A DNA stretch of 64,000 nt from Lyophyllum atratum (taxonomy: Eukaryota > Basidiomycota > Agaricomycetes > Agaricales > Lyophyllaceae). Both the position numbers and the translations under genes were made by a program. The stretch is taken from assembly GCA_014905825.1 (NCBI GenBank), contig JACGCN010000009.1:186001-250000 (forward strand). Direction: 5' to 3'. Shown here in pieces: positions 21,962-31,907 of this stretch (position 1 is the stretch's first letter; the number at the start of each line of letters is the position of its first letter). The notes under the pieces were generated by a model, which saw nothing but the letters and a program-made list of their open reading frames with translations, ran no database searches and was not told the origin of the DNA.

Positions 21962-23959
21962 TTACAAAGGTCCTATGGCGGGTTGAGATGTCATTATAGA
22001 GTCTAAGATCGAGAAGACGACGCGAAGGGGTACGTACGGTGCATTTTCTTGGCGATGAACTTGGCTAGATATTTGACCATCTCTGCCGTCTCCTCACCGA
22101 CGGGACGAATCCACGTTGATGGCAGCGAGAACCCGTACTATATGACGCAGGGAACGTCAGCCCGAAACTCAGCCCGAAGGGAGAAACCATGACGCACCGT
22201 GCCCGTATCCCTCAAGTGCAACACATACGAGTATTTGATGCCCGCACGCTTATACATCCAGTCCACGACATTCCCCGGTGCACGATAGAGCATGTTGCAT
22301 AGTCGTCCCGTCTGTGATACCATTTAGGTTGGCGGAACCATCGAAAGAATTCCGCTAGCTTACCATCATCGCAGTCCCATGCACCCGCCCCATAGCCTGC
22401 GCTGCTCCGAGCCCGGCTTCGAGCTGATCCTCGCCATCCTGCGGGATACGGGAGCACGAGTAGGAGAACGGGGAGGAAACTGGGCGTGAAAAGTCAGGTT
22501 GACCGAACTCCTAGGTAGGACGCAGACGCAGACGTACGCATCTGCCCGTAGTTACGTAGATCAATGAAACCCACGACATTGGGGATCGTGCTGATCAAGT
22601 TCGCGATATTGTTCACCTCCGGCGACTCGAAGGGACGATGGCCGGGATACCAGTGTGAACAGGGGTCGACTGGCTCTCGAGGTTTGGTCGAGTCCGGTTC
22701 GTCTTCAGCTCTTGGTTTCCATTTGTACCCCTGGTCAAGGTAGAGGCGTTATAAGTGGGTCTTGATGTCGGCATTATAGACTTACCCAGTTTCTGTCGGG
22801 TTTCGAAAGCGTCATCGTTGCAGACATCTAGGGAGGGATGGCGATACTAACCGGTTCATGTCTAATCCAAAACATTTGCTCTTCGAGCCCATCCTTTGGC
22901 GCGTCTTGTACCTGGTAAACACGGTCTAAGCACCATAGCATAGACCTTCGGAGCACTTGATAGCGTACCAGAAACGATCGCTCTCCCATGTATAGTCGTA
23001 GCCGTCTGGATTGGGCACAGGAATGATGTAGAAGTCCTACTGCAAGATGAGACTCGTACGGCTGAAGCAGGACAAGCAGGACGACGTACGAAAACATCCA
23101 GAAGGCGGGAAAGGGAGTGAGCTTCGGACACATTCGTCACAAGCGCATGAGCCAGGTAGAGTGAAGTGGCGGTTGCAACCCACTATAGGAAACTTTGAGG
23201 GATGTGAATGAAGGATGAGGGATAGGACGCACCTCGCGCGCGTGCTGCGCACCAATGATTACGAACGCAAGTTTTTCGTCGTCTTCTGGGTGTCTTTCGG
23301 GCTTCTTCTTCTTCTTCCCCTGCTGGCGAGGTCCCTTATCCTCGCTTGTTGCATTTCGCCCCTTCGAGATAGTCAAGCCCAGCATCTCCCGACCCGTTCC
23401 ACTATGCCCCAGACTGTTGACTTGGACGAGATCCGGGTGCAGCTCCTCTAGTTCCCGGATAAAGATATCAATTTCGAATAGTGGATGGTACGCCGTATGA
23501 AACGTCGTATTCTTGAGTGGTAAGCGGTCCCACTCCATAGACGTCCGTGCGGCGTACGTCGTGTGCTCTGGAGTGCTGATATTGGACTGTAGTGCATGTG
23601 GAATAGCTCGTAGCGCTGGTGGCAACGCTGGAGCAGAACTGGGAGAATATACATCGACGTGTGAGTGCGCAACGTGCCACAGGTCCAGGTTGTGCTCCTA
23701 TCAACAGACGCGCCAGGTTAATACGTCAACACGGTTTGGAAGGATATTAAGCGCGCACCTCTGCAAGCGCAAGGACCTGCTTAAGAGCCTCAGAATCCTC
23801 CCCAACATCAAATCGCCATAGTTGTCCGACTGGAAGTTGCTCTGAGCCCGATTGGTGAGGCAGGTTTAAGAAGTGCTGATCGGCAACCGGCTCTGCTTGC
23901 ACCGCCAATAGCAATATGCTCGCAACCCCGACGAGAACGCGCAGCGGCCTCGTTATCAT
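21962..23959 (-). CDS. ECM14: Inactive metallocarboxypeptidase-like protein, M14 family (Ecm14-like)
   Basis: Eleven exons, complement(join(21962..21972,22038..22137,22198..22311,22364..22479,22538..22730,22786..22792,22852..22911,22969..23036,23090..23182,23233..23697,23759..23959)), give 475 aa. A signal peptide (residues 1 to about 22) precedes a pro-region and the M14 domain from about 120. The zinc motif HARE (His219, Glu222) is kept. The third zinc ligand, normally His in DLHSYGQ, is Arg357 (DLRNYGQM), and the catalytic Glu of FELRDTG is His433 (LHLRDTG). Fungal Ecm14 proteins are described as pseudo-carboxypeptidases of the secretory pathway linked to cell-wall biogenesis, so inactivity is expected. 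Exon 6 is a 7-nt microexon that completes RNW. The last 11-nt exon is uncertain: reading through would end the protein 13 residues past the KKMH block. Confidence 0.9.
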
Positions 23960-24005
23960 AGTAATGCTGTTACAACGACGAACTGCTCTCTGCTATACCA
24001 GCAGT

Positions 24006-24014
24006 CTTTATAAG
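24006..24014 (-). promoter_or_regulatory. TATA box of the Ecm14-like gene
   Basis: CTTATAAAG on the minus strand, about 50 nt upstream of the ATG at 23959. Confidence 0.5.
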
Positions 24015-25082
24015 GTGCAGGGGCAAGGGAGATAAAGGTTGGGAACAACCCACGATCGTGGGTGAATTGGTGCTCGCGTGCCGACGACTGGCCGACTCTC
24101 ACCCTCCTGGGGTCTCTCTGAACTTGCTATCTCCAACTCTTTCTCCTCGGAAGGACGACCTTCTCTATCGCGTTCGCATCATAGGGCTACAGCCAAGTTG
24201 ATAGCGGCTCAAACTTGCACCAGCTCCAAGGTACACAAGTCGACCCTTATGGCCATTGGCCCACCAAAATACTACGCCAAGAATGCTCAGGTATGCTTTT
24301 CGCTATCGAAAACGATGGCTATTAATCCTTCTAGCTGTCAGATCCGATGGATTTTGGTTTATACAGTTGCACGGCTATCTAGTTGACCCCATAATATCTG
24401 ACGGATCCATGTCAGGTCAAGAGAACCTCATGAATCTCAGCCTAGCTTTCAAATATGTCGAGCACGAAGAACTCCAACACCTCGTTTACTGCTGGCGCAT
24501 GCCCTCGTTATGGACGTAGTCGCGCTAAGACGCTCCCGGCTGATGCCTCCTCGTGGACTCCGTATTCAACTTGCTAAGGTATGCATATGAACTTTTCTCA
24601 AATTGGTACTCGTGAGCTTCTCCTTGTCCACAGCGCTGTTGGACCCAGCCTGGCCTTGGCTCCCAATCTGGGCTTTCATGTGGTAGGGATGCCTGTTGGA
24701 GCGCGGCCTCCCGCCGGGCCCTTCCGTAGGCATCCTCGTCTTCTTGCCTTGGCATGGATTATCAGCCGTCGCGGAACTTCCAAGTCGCGATGCAGGTGCC
24801 CACTGTGGTCATACGACTCCTGCAAGCCCCACAAACTGTCACTCACGTTCCCGCCTCCTATCTTCATCTTCGCGTTCAACCGACTGCGGCATGTGTGGGC
24901 AATGAATGCTCTTATGACGCCTGCCTGCTTCCAGTTAGCGTGTTCTCCGACCCGTCTAGGGCCTTCGATCTCGGCTTCTATTCGAAGAGGAGGTTACTCG
25001 CAAGGTGCTTTTTGCCCTTGGCGCGCGTCACGAGCAGTCGCCATCGAAGCCATAGTCTATGATGTCACGACGGGACAACGCC
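24015..25082. other. Possible unassigned transcribed region
   Basis: Both strands carry short frames with intron-like signals, for example GTATGC at 24579 paired with TTGTCCACAG ending near 24634 on the plus strand. No combination gives a domain, so I leave it unassigned. Confidence 0.3.
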
Positions 25083-25466
25083 CTAGGCCCGAAGAGGATG
25101 GATATCTTTGAAGTGTCGGAAGGGCTGGTGGGAAGTTGACTTCGAGATGAAAAGGAGTGGGTTGACTTCCGCAAGTGCGGTTTTGGCAGAGTCAGAGTGA
25201 GAGGGAGCGAGGACGGCAGATAATTGCATGATAGATGTGGCAAGGCGAGTCAACATCTCAGATGTCGCCTTCATAGTAGCTGTGCGAGGAATTATTTGGA
25301 TGGAATAGGTCTGTTGACGACCACAACGGGAGCTAAGGAGAAGGAGACTATATACTCTACGTTCCGTCAGAATCGAGCAATACTTACTAGGGATGTCGGA
25401 ATCAGAGGAAGATGAGCTGGAGTAGGCTGTAATAATGTAGGGAGAATCGTACTGGGAACCAGCCAT
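25083..25466 (-). CDS. Small hypothetical protein (two exons)
   Basis: The model complement(join(25083..25279,25388..25466)) gives 91 aa with a GTAAGT donor, a GCACAG acceptor and a kept frame. The N-terminus is Ser/Asp rich (AYSSSSSSDSD). The middle is predicted helical (KATSEMLTRLATSIMQLSA, then SAKTALAEV). It matches no family I can name. An unspliced frame of 127 codons also exists, so the intron is inferred from its strong consensus. Coding status is uncertain. Confidence 0.35.
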   Translation of the reverse strand: MAGSQYDSPYIITAYSSSSSSDSDIPSKYCSILTERRVYSLLLLSSRCGRQQTYSIQIIPRTATMKATSEMLTRLATSIMQLSAVLAPSHSDSAKTALAEVNPLLFISKSTSHQPFRHFKDIHPLRA

Positions 25467-26551
25467 CTTTGCAGAAAGCCAATTGAGTCACTGCACAGTG
25501 CAGGGTGCAGGCGCAAACGGGCGTTATCGCATAAGAGATGGGACATGGACTATCTCCCCACCATGCATTTGTAAATAAGGAGAATAGTAGTAAGTAACGA
25601 CAATGTGCTACGCACCATACATCCATGATATAGAAAACTGTGGGCTTGCGAACGCAAATAGAAGTAGGCGGCAGCTTGTCATTTTAGCACAAGCGAGAGT
25701 CGAAACGGCGACCATCTGGCTCCAAAAATTCAATAGCCTCAGGCGCATCGCAGGATCAGATGCCAAACGAGCGTTGTAGCAAGTTCAACTGCGCTGGCGC
25801 CCATGACTGAAAATTAAGCATTGTCAGGAACTAGATACTCGACTATTGTATCTATCTCAGAGAACCTTTGCAGTGCATCAGGCTGCAACGCCGTAAGCAC
25901 TCGTATATCTTTATTTGATGATACCAAGGTTGACTAGGAAGTAATACGATAGGGCTAATGTATCGAACGTGAAAAAAGGAAGGATACCTACCGAAGAATG
26001 CAGGAATCACAGATAGAATCCAGGGGGATTTATTGAGATCCTCGCGATTATGATGCCAGTGGATGTTCAATCATCTGTCAGTCTGATATACGGCCGCTCA
26101 GCTTGTGATCCAGTGGTGAAGGAACCAAAGGCGAACTGAATGAAAATAACTATCTTGCCACCATGACCGCTTGATAACCGCTCGGGACAGTCTTCATGTG
26201 GACCCATTTTCGTAGAAGTTCGCATCCACAAAACAGAAATTACTCCAACGGTGTCATCTGGCTGGGTACACAGGACGAGTACTAGAGTCCTTATCGTGCG
26301 CTACCCCCCAAGGTTGAAATTCGCTTCTCCAGTCCAGACAGAAGCTGTTCGCGAGACGCAAAGCTGAAGCAACGTCTTTCGATCTATCGGGAGTCGAACT
26401 CCGCAATCCCAAATGTGTCCTCATACGTTAGAGGGAAGTAGGCCAATGATTTGAGACGATAGTATGTATTTGCTTCGTCTAGTTCGCTACATTTGCATAT
26501 ATACACTGTATATAAACACCCCTTGAACAGTACGGTACATATGTTCATCGA
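25467..26551. other. Intergenic region
   Basis: No supported gene. A minus-strand frame at 25852-26070 has an ATG and a donor-like GTAGGT but no continuation I could find. The right end is the 3' flank of the repeat gene. Confidence 0.45.
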
Positions 26552-28509
26552 TCAATCAAGGTAGAGGTCATCGAAGTAGTCACGCTTCTGCTTCTTGCCC
26601 TTTCCAGCGGCGGGGTTGTCGACGCCAGACTTGCCCTTGCCGCCAGTCATGGTCTGCCAGTCACTGCGAAAGTTAGTTAGCAGACTCGATCAGAGAAGCG
26701 TTGAAGAAGACTCACGCGAAGTAGTCGTCGTCACGGCCTGCGGTAAATTTGCGGAACTCGCCTTTGGGTGTCTCAGGCTTGTTGTTACCGACGGGGTACG
26801 AGGCCTTGGAGTCCTTCTGCTTCTCCTTGGAACCGGAGTGGCCGCGAGCAAAGAGGTCATCGTCATCGAAATAATCACGCTTCTGCTTCTTCCCCTTTCC
26901 AGCGGCGGGGTTGTCGACGCCAGACTTGCCCTTGCCGCCGGTCATGGTTTGCCAGTCACTGGAAAGTAAATGAGTAAATCAAAGCGGAAGAAAGTGGAAG
27001 AAGACTCACGCGAAGTAGTCGTCATCACGTCCCGCGGTGTGTTTACGGAACTCGCCTTTGGGTGTCTCTGGCTTGTTGTTACCGACGGGGTACGAAGCCT
27101 TGGAGTCTATCTTCTTCTCCTTGGAACCGGAGTGGCCACGAGCAAAGAGGTCGTCGTCGTCGAAGAAGTCACGCTTCTGCTTCTTGCCCTTTCCAGAAGC
27201 TGGGTTGTCGACGCCAGACTTTCCCTTGCCGCCGGTCATGGTTTGCCAGTCACTGAAAAGTAAATGAGTAAATCTAAACAGGGAAGAGTGGAAGACGACG
27301 AAGACTCACGCGAAATAGTCGTCATCACGTCCCGCGGTGTGTTTACGGAACTCGCCTTTGGGTGTCTCAGGCTTGTTGTTACCGACGGGGTACGAGGCCT
27401 TGGAGTCCTTCTGCTTCTCCTTGGAACCGGAGTGGCCGCGAGCAAAGAGGTCATCGTCATCGAAATAATCACGCTTCTGCTTCTTGCCCTTTCCAGCGGC
27501 TGGGTTGTCGACGCCAGACTTGCCTTTGCCGCCGGTCATGGTCTGCCAGTCACTGCGAGAGTCAGTTAGCAGGCTGGATCAGAAAAGCATCAAAGAAGAC
27601 TCACGCGAAGTAGTCGTCGTCACGGCCCGCGGTGTGTTTACGGAATTCGCCTTTGGGTGTCTCTGGCTTGTTGTTACCGACGGGGTACGAGGCCTTGGAG
27701 TCCTTCTGCTTCTCCTTGGAACCGGAGTGGCCGCGAGCAAAGAGCTCATCGTCATCGAAGTAATCACGCTTCTGCTTCTTGCCCTTTCCAGCGGCTGGGT
27801 TGTCGACGCCAGACTTGCCTTTGCCGCCGGTCATGGTCTGCCAGTCACTGCGAGAGTCAGTTAGCAGGCTGGATCAGAAAAGCATCAAAGAAGACTCACG
27901 CGAAGTAGTCGTCGTCACGGCCCGCGGTGTGTTTGCGGAACTCGCCTTTGGGTGTCTCAGGCTTGTTGTTACCGACGGGGTACGAAGCCTTGGAGTCCTT
28001 CTGCTTCTCCTTGGAACCGGAGTGGCCGCGAGCAAAGAGGTCATCGTCGTCGAAGAAGTCACGCTTCTGCTTCTTGCCCTTTCCAGCGGCGGGGTTGTCG
28101 ACGCCAGATTTGCCTTTGCCGCCGGTCATGGTCTGCCAGTCACTGGAAAGAAACTTAGCTGATGAAAGCGAAGAAGATCGAAGAAGACTCACGCGAAGTA
28201 GTCGTCATCACGTCCCGCGGTGTGTTTGCGGAACTCGCCCTTGGGTGTCTCTGGCTTGTTGTTACCGACTGGGTACGAGGCCTTAGAGTCCTTCTGCTTC
28301 TCCTTGGAACCAGAGCCGCCGCGGCGTTCCAGCTCGAAAGCGCGCGCGAAGATTTCAGCCTCGATGTCGCGAACGTACAACGCATCGATGCCCGAATGCG
28401 TCACATCGCGGGCGGCGAGTTGGGACTGGGAAGGGATGGGGCCTGCGTTCGTCAGGGCGAATGAGGCGAGGCAGGCGATAACGGCAGGGGCGATGCTGGA
28501 AGACTTCAT
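26552..28509 (-). CDS. Secreted Kex2-processed repeat pre-pro-protein (KEP/RiPP-like precursor)
   Basis: Seven exons, complement(join(26552..26663,26716..26958,27010..27252,27310..27552,27605..27847,27900..28142,28193..28509)), give 547 aa. Residues 1-22 are a signal peptide (MKSSSIAPAVIACLASFALT then NA). A pro-region ends in LERR at 60-63. Exons 2-6 are each exactly 243 nt, flanked by phase-2 introns, and encode nearly identical 81-residue units. Each unit runs DWQTMTGGKGKSGVDNPAAG, KGKKQKR, D(Y/F)FDDD(D/E)LFARGHSGS, KEKQKDSKASYPVGNNKPE, TPKGEFRKHTAGRDDDYFA. KR follows GKGKKQ at about 133, 214, 295, 376, 457 and 538, and the protein ends DYFDDLYLD. Kex2 would release one N-terminal repeat, five repeats of 81 residues and a nine-residue acidic tail. 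The architecture matches fungal Kex2-processed repeat proteins, including pheromone, repellent and dikaritin precursors. The function here is unknown. Confidence 0.85.
26664..28192 (-). repeat. Tandem exon-intron repeat inside the secreted precursor gene
   Basis: Unit starts lie at 28142, 27847, 27552, 27252, 26958 and 26663, so the period is 294-300 bp (243-nt exon plus 50-57-nt intron). Introns fall in two types. Those at 27848-27899 and 27553-27604 are identical to each other and close to 26664-26715. Those at 28143-28192, 27253-27309 and 26959-27009 are of a second type. This shows duplication of whole exon-intron units. Because every unit is frame-neutral, copy number can change without frameshift. 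Confidence 0.9.
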
Positions 28510-28647
28510 GATGACTTGGTGTGATAAGAAAAAGCAAAGAGAGTGATAAAGTTGAGGGTGGATCCGACCAGCAGAGTGATTGAGTGAGTGGGGAGATGGA
28601 CTGTTCTGACCAGCAGAGCGATAGAGAAACTTCTTGCCTGAACCTCC

Positions 28648-28655
28648 TATTTATA
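28648..28655 (-). promoter_or_regulatory. TATA box of the secreted repeat gene
   Basis: TATAAATA on the minus strand, 139 nt upstream of the ATG at 28509. Between it and the ATG, the element GACCAGCAGAG(T/C)GAT occurs twice (about 28566-28580 and 28607-28621). The repeat lies in the predicted 5' leader or core promoter. Confidence 0.5.
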
Positions 28656-30075
28656 CCAATTGGACTCAATCACGTTAGAGCCATATGTGGAGCTTCTCAC
28701 CTATATTGCGAAGGTATCGGAATGATTGTAAGAAGAGGGAACCATGTGTGGTGATCTCAAACGTGCCTTCTCGACAACGATCTCCTATCACATTGATGCT
28801 CCATTGGATTTTAGCTTCATTACCATTGCCAGCCCCCGGCTGAACAATTTGACTGTCTCGGATCTGGATATCTACCTGGAGAAACCTATGGCGATCCAAA
28901 AGTAAACGGAGGCTATGTCGGCCTATTTCGACCTGCAACGCCTCACTGGCGCCTCCTGCACGTTGAGATACCTAGAGAGCTCGAAACACGGCATGACTTT
29001 CCAACTGTTGTCCTGGAGGCATCGGGATGTCAAGCCTACCCCTGACGATTGGCAACATGTAGTACCCAAAAAGGAATGGCGACATATGCGCTCGCATGTA
29101 GATCGCCCGCCAATTCGAAATAGGTCCTGAAACAGATACATAGAATCAGATGGATAGATCGTCGCTGCAGATCACGATCATGGACCTGATTTCTCGACAA
29201 CGATAACACTTACTCGTAGTACTCGTATAGCAGAGGAAACTACCGGCATCTCAGACTGTGGTTGGCTCTAATGGATTGCAGAAAAAAACCTTCCAGAAGA
29301 TGCGTGAAGTCCTTTGGTGAGCTCATGAATAGTGGACGACATTGGAGGACATATTGATAAGGCCCAATCCCGATTCCCGACGCATGGTCATATGGACAGC
29401 CATGATGGTGACATAAAATGAAAATAGCTGCACAGCCACTGATTAATCGTATCAGGTTACTGTCAAGTGACAGCGCCGAGGTCGTTTGGGCGCCTCGACC
29501 GTCGCGACTTGTCGACCTGTCTATTCCAAATTCTATCAAGGCAATCAAACAGTCTGCACAATACGCACACGCCGCAAATCTAAGTACCGGAACCCAGTGG
29601 ATTTAGTTTATGACGTACACATAAGCCCATCGTCCGAAGCACAAAGTCCCAAAGCAAGAGAGAACAGCGAACGACAAAGGAGCGGTGTAGGAAAGGAATG
29701 TGATGGTGGTGGTGGTGGTGGTGGTGCGCGTGAAGATCGTAAATAGTCTCAATGAAGTGAGGGGTGAAATAAATAGGTCCGTCAAGAGGGAATGAAGGTA
29801 CGTCTAAGCATAGTACAGCGAAATAAGGACCTGCTGTGTCACGCATGGTGCAGGCGAAGAAAGGCGGAAAGGAGTACAACAGGGGAAGTGCCAGTGAGGG
29901 TAGTTGGGTGTCCGTAGAATGCGAGTGAATATAGATAGGGTGGTATTAGACTGGGCGGAGGTGAGTTAATAGGCGGGAGATCGTCATTAAGCCATGATGG
30001 TGGGTATTAGATATGCTGAGAAGCCAGTAGAGCGCTGTATGTCGATGGCGCCATGCCACGATGCCGAAGGGGTAT
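28656..30075. other. Intergenic region with a GGT microsatellite
   Basis: No supported gene. Short frames near 28675-29141 have no domain. A (GGT)n tract lies at about 29704-29726. The right end is the 3' flank of the Kre6-like gene. Confidence 0.45.
29704..29726. repeat. GGT trinucleotide microsatellite
   Basis: Uninterrupted run of about seven GGT units in non-coding sequence. Confidence 0.8.
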
Positions 30076-31907
30076 TCAGAGCTTGTCGAAGAAATCCAGC
30101 CTCCGATGGCGCACTTCGTCACCTTGGCAAGACTTGACCGGTACGCCTGTTTTTTGGTAGAACCTCACATAGTCGATGAGGAGCCTCGAGTGACCGGATA
30201 TGGGCCATGGAGGGGCTGGTATGAGCAGCATAGTCAGCAATGCTGACGATTGACGTTCTGCAGTAATAACTTACCTGCGCCGATGGACAAGTGTAACGAG
30301 AACTTTCCTGACGCGCTTTCACCCATTTCTGGCATAGAGGAGGTATCCCTCCCAGTCGTCCAACTCCCCGTCCACTACAAACATTTTTCTCGTCATAAGT
30401 TCCATGGGACTATGGTCAGCATGAAGCACTCACGAAGATCTTCTGAGCTTCAGACGAGCCCCAAGGCATCACCGCAGATATCTCCACATACCCATCCTCC
30501 AAGCAATACGGACTCCGCTGTCGCAAGACATCACTAACATGCCGCCGGGGACCGCTACCGTCGGAAGGTATAGTATACGAGGGAATTATGAGATGGCCGT
30601 CGCGCGTAGTGATATGCTGAGGATCATGGTCGAGAGGGCGACCGATAGCCTCCCAGACAGGATCGTCATCTGAACATGATGGCATCAGCGACATCATAGA
30701 GCACGGCAGGAATCCAAGTTACCTTCGGAGAAAGTCCGCCCATCAGTGTTGAACTCATCTGAGAAGACCAAGGTATACAACGTCCCTTCCCTACCCGCCC
30801 GCGACAGAGCCCCCTTTGGCGTGGCAGGATCAATCACGCCCCATAACGACCTAGAAAAAGATCCAGGACAACCACTGTCAGCACTTCTGCATCACAAGAA
30901 CTTTGCACATGTCAAACTCACGTTAACGGTACCTGGCTTCTCGGGTCAAAGCTCAAAGCTTCCGCCTGCCCCGTCGCATTGATTCTCGTGTTGCCTACTA
31001 TGCGCGCCTTCACCCCATTGTCCGTGAAGAACAGGTAGACGGGGTAGAATACGAAGAGGGTGAGCAGCGCCACGATTAGCATCAACAGCGCCGCAATATT
31101 TTTGAACCCACGCCATGACATGGGGCGCCCAGCAACCTTCACCACCTTCCGTCTAGGATCATGTAGAACATCCATATCATCCATCGCTTCGCCGTCGTCC
31201 AATGAGGGATCATACGCGTATGCTATAAGCCCGCGCTCGGGTGTCATCATGCCTGCGGGGTACTTGGAGTCGGAGGATAGGGATACGAAGGAATCGCCTG
31301 AGTTCGAGATCATCGAGCTTCGGTGGGGTAGGCTGGGTGGGAGGAGGGCATCGTCCGAAGCTTCTGCGCGGCGATACAGAATCATCGAGCCACGGGCACC
31401 GGTCGAGTTCATGCCGAGCGGCGACCCTAGTGAGAGCGCGCGGCTTTCCTCGGATGGTATCCGTGTGATGTGGGCGCTGCCTCGTGAACCTGGGCGCGCA
31501 AAGGGCGAAAGAATGTGCGATGATGGAGGGCCAGAGGGGAATGAAGGATTCAGGGGGGACGACGTGACGCTCCTGTACGACCCGGCACGCGGTATTCTGC
31601 TAGAACCTGCTTCGGGGCTTGTGCCACGAGAGAGCTCTATCGGTGGCTCTTGGCTGGAGTACCTGGGCAAGCCATTGGACGTCGAGGCCGGCGTAGAATG
31701 GCTGGTGCGAGTGCCGTAAGTCGACGAGGATGCCCCAGGCGTGTTGTCCAGTCCGTACACAGGCCGCGTGGGCTGTGCTGCCTCGTCCGCGAGCATGCGT
31801 TGTCTCTCGTGCGGGGAGTTGCGACCAGAGGGTGTGGTATCGGAATAAGGCAGGTCGAATTCTACCTCTGCATAATCTTCTACCCACGATTGTGGTCGAG
31901 AGGACAT
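30076..31907 (-). CDS. Kre6/Skn1-like type II membrane protein lacking the GH16 catalytic core
   Basis: Five exons, complement(join(30076..30215,30275..30374,30434..30669,30723..30850,30922..31907)), give 529 aa. A Ser/Pro-rich cytosolic tail of about 260 residues precedes one membrane helix (NIAALLMLIVALLTLFVFYP), then the lumenal family blocks SLWGVIDPATPKGA, YTLVFSDEFNTDGRTF, DDPVWEAIGRP, ITTRDGHLII and GYVEISAVMP. After IFWTGSWTTGR, where Kre6 proteins continue for over 200 residues including the E-x-D-x-x-E active site, the frame passes straight to LLIDYVRFYQKTG, the normal C-terminal strand. So the catalytic core is missing from an otherwise open frame. Kre6/Skn1 act in beta-1,6-glucan synthesis; this copy should be catalytically dead. 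ATG 31907 is used because the open frame upstream starts with TTG. Confidence 0.8.

Noticed and set aside
24525..25111. Possible gene with a good GTATGC...TTGTCCACAG intron
   Set aside because: Either strand gives only short, unrelated peptides, so no model could be defended.
26395..26420. tRNA-like segment near GGGAGTCGAACTCCG
   Set aside because: It resembles a T-arm complement, but no acceptor stem, D-arm or anticodon stem can be folded around it.
26595..28162. Long plus-strand open frames across the repeat region
   Set aside because: They are antisense shadows of the minus-strand repeat exons. They lack a signal peptide, cross the introns and repeat only because the DNA repeats.
30374..30434. 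Reading the Kre6-like gap as a missed intron hiding the catalytic core
   Set aside because: Only about 60 nt separate the two exons, far too little to encode the missing 200-plus residues.
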